A stretch of 41,985 nt of DNA from Verrucomicrobiales bacterium (lineage in GTDB: Bacteria; Verrucomicrobiota; Verrucomicrobiia; Verrucomicrobiales; DEV007). Under the pieces are notes generated by a model that did no database searches, was not told the origin of the DNA, and was given only the letters and a program-made list of their open reading frames with translations. The translations under genes were made by a program, and so were the position numbers. Numbering within the stretch: position 1 is the first letter of the stretch; each line of letters begins with the position of its first letter. Shown here piece by piece: positions 35,476 through 41,985 of the stretch. The stretch spans positions 1 to 41,985 of the forward strand of contig JAOFDG010000013.1 in NCBI GenBank assembly GCA_028033615.1. Direction: 5' to 3'.

Positions 35476-37140
35476 CTATTTATAAACTGATCGCTTACGA
35501 ATTAGAACATGTAAAGCCAAGACAGCCAATGTTCCAGTTAAGACAAGAATTAGCGCAGGAAATGAACCATCTGCTATTCTCTCTTCTTTTTGAATTAAAC
35601 CATAAGATGTTGTAGCAAGCGTTTCAATATTAGGAGGCCTTAGAACAAGCGTAAGCGGTAATTCTTTTAAAATATCTACAAATAGAACGATCATAGCTCC
35701 AAATAAAGGGAATCTAAGTAACGGTAAATGGACATTGAAGAAAGACCCCCAACTCGAACGACCAAGCATTGATGAAGCTTCATCCATACTTGAATTGATT
35801 CTTATCATTCCTGCCTCTATGGGAGCAAGGGCAGGGGTCATAAACCTGACGAAATAAGCTATAATTAATCCTGCTGGGGTAAGCGTAAAAAGAAGGGAAG
35901 TCAATGATCTAAAACCAAGAACCTCACTTAAAAAACTTCCCATACCTGAAAAATAAACAAGAATTGAAATAGCTACGACAGCACCAGGAACGGCATAACC
36001 TAACATGCATAGCTTTGTTATGAACTTCATAAAAATTGTAGGGAATAACCTAGCTGCATAAGATATAACCAAAGCAGCAATCACTATCCCAATACACCCA
36101 ATAGAAGAGACAATAAAGCTATCTATTAAAGGCCCCTGTATAAGATTGGTTAATTTACTTTTTTCCCATCCACGGAAGGTATCAATACTTAAATTGATTA
36201 TGGGTAATGCAAAAGAAACTATAAAAAGAATGAAGCAGGAAAAAAATGCTATGGTAGATCCTGCAACCGTTCGAGTAGGTCCAGACAAATTATTACTAGA
36301 GGATCTGTGGGCATGAAATTTTGCTCTACCTCTAAGCAACCTTTCTATTACAATAATTGTTAAAACAAAAATCATAGCTACTGCAGCTAGACGTATCGCA
36401 GAGTCTTTGTCACCTAAATCAGTCCAGCTAACAAAGATACCCGTAGTTAGAGTTTCTATTCCGTAGTAGGTCATAGCCCCGTATTCGTTCATAACCTCAA
36501 GAACGGCTAATAGTAATCCACCTACGATTGCTGGCCTAGCCAAGGGTAAACCTACACTAAACATACTTCGGAATAGACCACGGCCTAATAATCTTGAATT
36601 TTCTATATATGTCCCAGAAATTTCTGAGAATCCTACCCTCGCAGCGATATAAACATAAGGATACAACGCAAAAGATAAAATTAGAATAGCCAATCCATAG
36701 TTAAATATTTCAGTACATTGGGACATGATCACAGCCCCCCAATGGCTCTTAATAAACAACATCAGAGGATCTCGAATATCATATTTTACAAATGAGTAAC
36801 CAAACGCCATTACATAAGTTGGTATCGCCATCGGCATCATAAGAGCCAAGGAAAAGAATCTTTTAAAAGGAAAATCCCAAACAGTAATTATCCACGCCGA
36901 ACCAACACCTAAGAAAAGAACAGTGAGCCCTACTCCGAAAGTCATAATCAGAGTTCCTGAAATATAATCGACTAATAAATACTCAGATATGAGCTCCCAA
37001 CCTTCGCCAGGCGACTTAAATAATGAAGATAGTACTACAGTTAAGGGCGAAAAAAGTACAACTGCTATAAAAGCAGCCGAAAACCACCACCAGAATGATG
37101 AAAAACGCTGATTATTTATATTTGGCAGGCCCTTGGGCAT
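35476..37140 (-). CDS. fbpB: Ferric iron ABC transporter permease, fused two-domain form
   Basis: A 554-residue polytopic protein, the usual length for FbpB-type fused permeases. Two homologous halves each carry an EAA-type loop that meets the ATPase: SRLLGRGLFRSMFSVGLPLA in the first half and EASSMLGRSSWGSFFNVHLP in the second. About twelve membrane segments are expected. It moves iron delivered by the periplasmic binding protein across the inner membrane. The gene follows fbpA by 81 bases and precedes fbpC by 4 bases. Confidence 0.93.
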   Translation of the reverse strand: MPKGLPNINNQRFSSFWWWFSAAFIAVVLFSPLTVVLSSLFKSPGEGWELISEYLLVDYISGTLIMTFGVGLTVLFLGVGSAWIITVWDFPFKRFFSLALMMPMAIPTYVMAFGYSFVKYDIRDPLMLFIKSHWGAVIMSQCTEIFNYGLAILILSFALYPYVYIAARVGFSEISGTYIENSRLLGRGLFRSMFSVGLPLARPAIVGGLLLAVLEVMNEYGAMTYYGIETLTTGIFVSWTDLGDKDSAIRLAAVAMIFVLTIIVIERLLRGRAKFHAHRSSSNNLSGPTRTVAGSTIAFFSCFILFIVSFALPIINLSIDTFRGWEKSKLTNLIQGPLIDSFIVSSIGCIGIVIAALVISYAARLFPTIFMKFITKLCMLGYAVPGAVVAISILVYFSGMGSFLSEVLGFRSLTSLLFTLTPAGLIIAYFVRFMTPALAPIEAGMIRINSSMDEASSMLGRSSWGSFFNVHLPLLRFPLFGAMIVLFVDILKELPLTLVLRPPNIETLATTSYGLIQKEERIADGSFPALILVLTGTLAVLALHVLIRKRSVYK

Positions 37141-37221
37141 AAGCAGTCGACAAGGTTAATACCATCAACCATATATCGGTGCAGAGCAACGAGCTAATTA
37201 CCTTTTAACGATTGGAAAAAA

Positions 37222-38256
37222 CTATTTCCAATTAGCTAAAGCAAATATTTTTACAGCGTCAGAATTTAGTTTACCTAACTCCGAAAGCGACAATGAGTCT
37301 GCCTTAAATCTACCCCAAGATTTCAATAAAGGAGAATCTGTTGAGGAAACTTCCAAAGGAAACTCATAAGTAGTAACAGGAAATTGATTTTGAGCTTCTG
37401 ATCCAGTTAAAAACTCGAGTAACTTAATTGCGTTAGCTTTATTTTTAGACCATTTTACCACACCTCCACCGCTGACATTAACATGTGCTCCTCTTCCTTT
37501 CTGGTTTGGAAAAAAGACTCCCACTTTCTCTGCAACTTCACGATCTTTAGGGTTAGATGAATTCACAAGCAATCCGACGTAATATGTGTTGGCAATTGCA
37601 ACATCACCAATTCCTGCTGCAACGGCTCTCATCTGATCACGGTCACTACCTTCAGGTGGTCTCGCCATATTCTTTCGGACTGCAGAAGCCCACTTGGCCG
37701 CAGCTTGCTTACCATTATTAGCAATAATAGATGCAAGCAAAGACTGATTATAAATATTTGATGAAGAGCGGGCTAAAAGCTTTCCTTTCCACTTTGTGTC
37801 TGCCAAATCTTCATAGGTGCTCAGCTGTGAAGGTTTGATTCGATCTTTGGAATATATAAGAACTCGAGACCTCACTGTAAATCCATACCAATGACCTGCC
37901 TCATCTCTCATATTTTTTGGAACTTGTTTATCAAGCTTTGAACTTGTTGCAGATTGTAAAATGCCAGCATCTTGGGCTCTAACAAGTCGCCCTGCGTCGG
38001 CAGCTATAAGTAAATCTGCAGGGGATTCCTTACCCTCAGCTTTAATTCTTTCAATAAGGGCATCAGCTGAAGCCTTAACAACATTAACTTTTATCCCAGT
38101 AGCCTTAGTAAACTTTTCATAAAGCTTATCATCAGCTTCATAATGCCTGTGCGAATAAAGAGTCACCTCTTGAGCATTTACTGGTAAGAAACTAAAGGCT
38201 AATGCAGCAGCAGAAAGCTTAATAATAGGATTAAATGAATTGAAAAAAAATTTCAT
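37222..38256 (-). CDS. fbpA: Ferric iron periplasmic binding protein
   Basis: A 344-residue substrate-binding protein of the FbpA/FutA family. A signal peptide ends at about VNAQ; the mature protein starts EVTLYSHRHYEADDKLY. The paired tyrosines in IANTYYVGLL match the iron-ligand tyrosines of the family, and NVSGGGVVKWSKNKANAIKLL and LTGSEAQ are typical of the C-lobe. It captures Fe(III) in the periplasm for FbpB/FbpC. A Fur-box-like palindrome sits 15-39 bases upstream of the start codon, consistent with iron repression of the operon. Confidence 0.93.
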   Translation of the reverse strand: MKFFFNSFNPIIKLSAAALAFSFLPVNAQEVTLYSHRHYEADDKLYEKFTKATGIKVNVVKASADALIERIKAEGKESPADLLIAADAGRLVRAQDAGILQSATSSKLDKQVPKNMRDEAGHWYGFTVRSRVLIYSKDRIKPSQLSTYEDLADTKWKGKLLARSSSNIYNQSLLASIIANNGKQAAAKWASAVRKNMARPPEGSDRDQMRAVAAGIGDVAIANTYYVGLLVNSSNPKDREVAEKVGVFFPNQKGRGAHVNVSGGGVVKWSKNKANAIKLLEFLTGSEAQNQFPVTTYEFPLEVSSTDSPLLKSWGRFKADSLSLSELGKLNSDAVKIFALANWK

Positions 38257-38270
38257 GTTATTGGAGGCAA

Positions 38271-38295
38271 TTTATTGAGAATAGTTCTCAATAAA
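38271..38295 (-). promoter_or_regulatory. Fur-box-like palindrome at the fbp operon promoter
   Basis: A perfect inverted repeat with 11-base arms, TTTATTGAGAA and TTCTCAATAAA, around a 3-base TAG spacer. The centre fits the 7-1-7 Fur consensus TGAGAATnATTCTCA at all but one position. On the minus strand a TATGAT -10-like box (38295-38300 in plus coordinates) lies just upstream, so a bound repressor would cover the transcription start. Iron-dependent repression of iron uptake is the standard reading. Confidence 0.8.
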
Positions 38296-38382
38296 TCATA
38301 AGAATGCAAATTGCAAAAGGTTTTTTTATAAGCACGTAATTAATTGTTAATAGAAATAAAGAAACAGGTTTTCGGCCTTTTA

Positions 38383-38411
38383 TTGATGTTTTAATATCTT
38401 TTTTGTATTAC
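38383..38411 (+). promoter_or_regulatory. Possible promoter of the GYF_2-RDD gene
   Basis: TTGATG (38383-38388), a 17-base spacer and TATTAC (38406-38411) lie 16 bases before the ATG at 38428. The -35 match is fair and the -10 match is weak; the surrounding DNA is AT-rich, so this is tentative. Confidence 0.28.
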
Positions 38412-38427
38412 TTATAAAAGTATATCA

Positions 38428-39270
38428 ATGGAAATTTTCCTAGTAACTAATGGAGTAAAGACCGGGCCAATGTCCATTTATGAAGTAAGAGATCTGCTTC
38501 GTAAAGATAAGATCAATACTTCAACTTTGGCTTGGACCAAGGGCATGAAAAAATGGGAACCATTAAGAGAATGCCCACCTCTAAAAAATAGTATTGATAT
38601 TGAGATAGCGGAAACTGGATTTGATGAAATCGTCGTCACCAATGAAGAACGAGATTACATCAAAGAATCAACTAAAACATTATCGAAACCAAGGCCTTGG
38701 ATCAGACTTTGGTCCAAATTAATAGATTTCCCAATTCATACTTTTCTGGGATTTTTATTTCTTAAACTCTATTTAGGAGAAGAAACAATTAAATCAATCA
38801 TGGGGCCTGAGGCATTAGAGAGCCTATTAAAAAATGAAGCGAATACTCAACCAGAGTTAGAAACACTTACCCTAATTACTATTACTATGATTATTTCTTG
38901 GGTAATCACAGAAGGAATTTTTCTAGCCTGCTTCACTACAACTCTTGGAAAATGGATTTTAAACATTGAAACATTAAAATTAAATGGAAAAAGAATAGAC
39001 CCACTAACAGCTCTAATTAGATCTTTTTATGTATTAGTTTTTGGCTTTGGCCTATGGGTTTTTCCGTTTCTATTTATTTGTCCTGTAATTTCTTACATCT
39101 CACTAATAAAGAAAAAATCCACCCAATGGGATCGTTGGTTGAAATTGCAAGTAACTCACAAGGAATTAACCGGATTGAGAATATTGGCTGGAATTTTTGC
39201 GCTTTTTGTAACTCATAATCTTCTTGGACTATTATTATCACTGGGGCAGACCGAACAAATCAATCAATAG
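38428..39270 (+). CDS. GYF_2-RDD membrane protein
   Basis: A 280-residue protein. Residues 1-55 form a GYF_2 domain (DUF4339), with the typical VTNGVKTGPMSIYEVRDLL and TLAWTKGMKKWEPL. Residues about 88-245 are an RDD membrane domain with several hydrophobic segments; it opens with RPWIRLWSKLIDF, where the RDD family has Arg and two Asp. A last hydrophobic segment lies near 250-270. The role of RDD proteins is poorly known; transport has been proposed for some. The exonuclease gene starts 10 bases after its stop. Confidence 0.85.
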   Translation: MEIFLVTNGVKTGPMSIYEVRDLLRKDKINTSTLAWTKGMKKWEPLRECPPLKNSIDIEIAETGFDEIVVTNEERDYIKESTKTLSKPRPWIRLWSKLIDFPIHTFLGFLFLKLYLGEETIKSIMGPEALESLLKNEANTQPELETLTLITITMIISWVITEGIFLACFTTTLGKWILNIETLKLNGKRIDPLTALIRSFYVLVFGFGLWVFPFLFICPVISYISLIKKKSTQWDRWLKLQVTHKELTGLRILAGIFALFVTHNLLGLLLSLGQTEQINQ

Positions 39271-39280
39271 AACTCGAAAG

Positions 39281-39832
39281 ATGACAAAAGACTACGTTTA
39301 CTTCGACTTAGAAACTATACATTCTGCTAATGATGTTGGAGGTTGGAATAACAAAGGTGACATGAGAATGTCAGTCGGTGTCACATACAGTTCGAAGTCG
39401 AATGAATATATAGCGTATCCAGAGAAAAAAGTTGAAGACCTTGTAAAGCAGCTTGCTTCAGCCGATCTCGTAATTGGTTACAATCACATCAGTTTTGATT
39501 ATCCAGTCCTAGAGGGCTACCACCTATTTTCATTGGCTGATAAATGTATAAGCCTTGATCTAATGGTTAGTATCGAAGAAAAAATAGGTCATCGAATTAA
39601 ACTCGAATCAGTAGCTTCTGCGACTTTGGGCGCCGGAAAAACAGCCCAAGGATTAGACGCAATTCGTTGGTGGCGTGAAGGTAAATATAGAGAGGTCGCA
39701 GAATATTGTTGTTACGATGTTAAAGTAACAAAACTTGTGCATGAATTTGGTGCAAAAAATGGCTACATAAAATATGATGATAAGTTTGGGAACATTCAGA
39801 CTGCAGAAGTCGAATGGGATCTTCCTGAGTGA
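39281..39832 (+). CDS. DEDD-type 3'-5' exonuclease-like protein
   Basis: A 183-residue RNase H-fold protein. Metal-binding acids are seen as Asp9 and Glu11 (FDLETI), Asp73 (GYNHISFDYPVL) and Asp146 in the C-terminal motif EYCCYDVKVT, with Tyr142 or Tyr145 as the partner Tyr of the DEDDy class. It is probably a nuclease acting on DNA or RNA, similar to stand-alone DnaQ/YprB-like proteins. The start is ATG at 39281, 10 bases after the GYF_2-RDD gene; a longer frame from 39224 would overlap that gene by 47 bases and add 19 residues with no family resemblance. Confidence 0.83.
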   Translation: MTKDYVYFDLETIHSANDVGGWNNKGDMRMSVGVTYSSKSNEYIAYPEKKVEDLVKQLASADLVIGYNHISFDYPVLEGYHLFSLADKCISLDLMVSIEEKIGHRIKLESVASATLGAGKTAQGLDAIRWWREGKYREVAEYCCYDVKVTKLVHEFGAKNGYIKYDDKFGNIQTAEVEWDLPE

Positions 39833-39888
39833 CCAAGATTAAGTAGAATTTATTCTGCAAATTTAATCAAACTAAAGTATTGTAAGAA

Positions 39889-41985
39889 GTGCTTAGAAAA
39901 TTCTTATCCTTGCTGAAATTCAGATTACTCTTAGCAATTAGCTCTTGGTTTTTTTTCTCCATTAATTTGCTTCAAGCGGAGAAAGTAATCATGTCTGAAT
40001 TCATGGCGAACAATGAAAATTCAGTTCAAGATGGATATGGAGAAACATCTGATTGGATAGAGTTTAGAAATCTAGAATCCATAGACTCTGACTTATCAAA
40101 TTTTTTTCTGACAGATGATCCTTCAAATCTTCAGAAATGGAAATTCCCAAACCAAACTATAATTAAAAGTAAATCTTATCTTCTAATTTTTGCATCAGCC
40201 AAAGCTGAGCCTGAACACATTGATCCGGATGGTAATATCCATACGAATTTTGCAATTGATAATACTGGGGAATATCTAGCTCTAATTAATCCCGACGGTC
40301 AAAGCATCATTCAAGAGTTCAATCCCTCTTATGCCTCAATGCCTAAAGATATATCTTATGGGACATCAGGTTTTTTCTTAGAACCCACACCAGGAGCTAC
40401 AAACGCTGGCGCTACAGTCAAAGGTTTCGTTGAAGACACAAAATTTAGTCACGACCGAGGGATATATTTCGAACCGTTTAGCCTTAAAATAAAAAGTGAA
40501 ACTGAAAATAGCACCATCTATTACACGGAAGATGGTACCATACCAGAACCTGAAAGTAGTCTTATTTACAAGGACCCGATCTTAATTGATAGCACGAAAA
40601 TTATAAGAGCAATTGCATCCAAAAAAGATTTCTTACAGACTAATGTTGATACCCATAGTTATATTTTTCCTGCGTCCGTAATTAAACAAAAAGGAACAAA
40701 CCCAAAACTCCCAAGAACTTGGGGAGGTAAACCAGCAGACTATGAGATGGATCCTGAAATCGTAAATGATTCTGATTATTCTGAATTGATAATACCTTCA
40801 TTAGAGGCTTTACCTAGCTTATCGATAGCCATCAACCCTGACGACTTTTATGGTGCCTCGGGTATTTATCAAAATCCAAAAAGCGAGGGTGAAAGATGGG
40901 AGAGAGCGATCTCTATTGAGCTATTAACAAAAGACGGAACTGAAAAAGGCTTTCAAATCGACTCAGGTATACGAATACAAGGTGGTAGTAGCCGGAATAC
41001 AGACATTCCTAAGCATAGTTTCAGTTTAAGATTCAGAAAAGAATATGGATCCGGAAAATTAAATTACCCACTTTTCAAAAATTCACCCTATGGAGAGACT
41101 GCGGTTCAGAAATTTGATTATTTGCAGTTAAGGGGAGGCTTCAATTTTGGTTGGACCCACAGACATTATTATCAATCAAAACATGCTCAGTATAATCGAG
41201 ATCAATTTGCGAATGATCTTTTTCTTGCAATGGGAAATTCTGGAATCCATGGACGTTGGACCCATCTCTATATAAATGGTCTGTATTGGGGGATTTACCA
41301 TGTTCATGAGAGACCAGATGCTGACTTCATGAATGCCTATTTTGGTGAAAAAGAATTATTCTACGATGCTATCAATTCAAGCTCTGCAGCGAATGGTAGT
41401 ATTGCAGCTTATAACAAGATGGTAACCATTTCATCAAACTTGGTTTCCTCGCCCCAAGAGTATGACAATTTGAAAAATCATCTTCACATTAAGTCATTCA
41501 TTGATTACATGCTTCTAAATTTTTATATTGGTAACCGCGATTGGGATGGGCATAATTGGAGAGCCGCAGGCAATGGCCCTAGCGGGGAACCTTTTCGTTT
41601 TTTCCCATGGGATAGTGAATTTGCTCTTTCTCCAAATAATTCAGGAGCAATTCAAAGTCCAAACCCAATTAGTAATGCACTACTGACTGATGTGACTAAT
41701 AAAAATGGTAATCAACGACCTACTGGAATTCATCAAAAACTCAAAAATAATAATTGGTATAGACTTATGTTTGCAGATCACATCAGAAAACATTTATTTA
41801 ATGGTGGACCACTCAGCCCTGAGGGAGCAAAAACAATTTGGAAAAAAAGATCCGACTCACTTGAAATGGCTATAATCGCTGAATCTGCAAGATGGGGAGA
41901 TTATAGACGTGATGTAGATTCAGGTAGGTGGAGCCCATCACAATTTGATCTTTATACAAAAAATAAACATTACAAGCAGACACAA
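39889..41985 (+). CDS. Secreted lamin-tail/CotH kinase-family protein, 3' end outside window
   Basis: An open frame of 699 codons runs from GTG at 39889 to the window end with no stop. It has a clear signal peptide (about 1-30, cut after LLQA). A lamin-tail domain follows (about 31-150: VIMSEFMANN, DWIEFRN, FAIDNTGEYLALI), then a chitobiase/FN3-like segment (about 195-260: STIYYTEDGTIPEPES, IIRAIASKKDFL). The CotH kinase domain starts near 300: RIQGGSSRN, WTHLYINGLYWGIYHVHERP, NRDWDGHNWR at 549-558, and FRFFPWDSEFAL at 569-580 with the metal Asp575. CotH proteins phosphorylate secreted proteins, and this LTD-CotH layout is common in Verrucomicrobiota and Planctomycetota. The start is non-ATG; an in-frame stop lies two codons upstream. 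Confidence 0.9.
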   Translation, partial: MLRKFLSLLKFRLLLAISSWFFFSINLLQAEKVIMSEFMANNENSVQDGYGETSDWIEFRNLESIDSDLSNFFLTDDPSNLQKWKFPNQTIIKSKSYLLIFASAKAEPEHIDPDGNIHTNFAIDNTGEYLALINPDGQSIIQEFNPSYASMPKDISYGTSGFFLEPTPGATNAGATVKGFVEDTKFSHDRGIYFEPFSLKIKSETENSTIYYTEDGTIPEPESSLIYKDPILIDSTKIIRAIASKKDFLQTNVDTHSYIFPASVIKQKGTNPKLPRTWGGKPADYEMDPEIVNDSDYSELIIPSLEALPSLSIAINPDDFYGASGIYQNPKSEGERWERAISIELLTKDGTEKGFQIDSGIRIQGGSSRNTDIPKHSFSLRFRKEYGSGKLNYPLFKNSPYGETAVQKFDYLQLRGGFNFGWTHRHYYQSKHAQYNRDQFANDLFLAMGNSGIHGRWTHLYINGLYWGIYHVHERPDADFMNAYFGEKELFYDAINSSSAANGSIAAYNKMVTISSNLVSSPQEYDNLKNHLHIKSFIDYMLLNFYIGNRDWDGHNWRAAGNGPSGEPFRFFPWDSEFALSPNNSGAIQSPNPISNALLTDVTNKNGNQRPTGIHQKLKNNNWYRLMFADHIRKHLFNGGPLSPEGAKTIWKKRSDSLEMAIIAESARWGDYRRDVDSGRWSPSQFDLYTKNKHYKQTQ

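Noticed and set aside
39224-39280. Longer N-terminus for the exonuclease-like gene
   Set aside because: The extra 19 residues overlap the previous gene and do not resemble the family; the ATG at 39281 starts just before the first catalytic motif.
1-41985. CRISPR array, tRNA or insertion sequence
   Set aside because: No regularly spaced repeats, cloverleaf-like segments, transposase genes or terminal inverted repeats were seen, and most intergenic gaps are too short.

Overview
This window comes from an AT-rich bacterial chromosome. The gene content fits a marine Verrucomicrobiota-like organism or a close relative in the Planctomycetota/Verrucomicrobiota group. The clues are a GspD-M-L-K-J-I-H-G-F-E type II secretion block without GspC, a CotH kinase with a lamin-tail domain, a GYF_2-RDD membrane protein, a Tat-exported Gfo/Idh/MocA oxidoreductase, and pyrophosphate-linked glycolysis. 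The lineage is inferred from gene content only. Several genes start with TTG or GTG, and clear Shine-Dalgarno sequences are rare. No tRNA, rRNA, CRISPR array, insertion sequence or phage gene was seen.

Layout. 1-8770 (minus) is a tightly packed type II secretion operon read gspE-F-G-H-I-J-K-L-M, ending in the first codons of a probable gspD secretin cut by the window edge. 8771-9090 is the only gene-free stretch above 300 bases and holds three inverted repeats. 9091-14240 (minus) carries a Fur-family regulator, sufC, sufB, sufD and a lipoprotein with three copies of a CPxxGxxFxxP motif. 14351-22424 mixes proC, an amidohydrolase, metY, a duplicated Spy-like envelope protein, a membrane pyrophosphatase (hppA), a cell-wall amidase and an unrecognised gene. 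22440-25870 is a sugar-phosphate block: PPi-dependent phosphofructokinase, diverging from class II aldolase and a ROK sugar kinase. 25884-28182 (minus) has a small lipoprotein, the Gfo/Idh/MocA oxidoreductase and a DUF2064/TIGR04282 glycosyltransferase-like protein. 28303-34212 (plus) has ftsK with an unusual acidic insert in its motor, a RodZ-like protein, and a secreted fusion of trypsin-like protease, jelly-roll domain, SirB1-like domain and TPR. 34452-38256 (minus) is an Fbp-type ferric iron ABC operon with a strong Fur-box-like palindrome at its promoter. 38428-41985 (plus) has a GYF_2-RDD protein, a small DEDD-type exonuclease and a large CotH/LTD protein that runs off the window.

How the parts fit. 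Iron links the Fe-S cluster assembly genes, their Fur-family regulator and the Fbp importer. Pyrophosphate links hppA and PPi-PFK: pyrophosphate may be used either to pump ions or to phosphorylate fructose-6-phosphate. The secretion operon may export the large secreted proteins encoded elsewhere, but nothing here proves that. The most unusual items are the protease-SirB1 fusion, the triple-motif lipoprotein, the Arg/Gly-rich tail on GspJ, the acidic FtsK insert, the Asp-to-Cys change in the Fur-family metal site, and paired hairpins with a repeated loop motif at 34220-34298.
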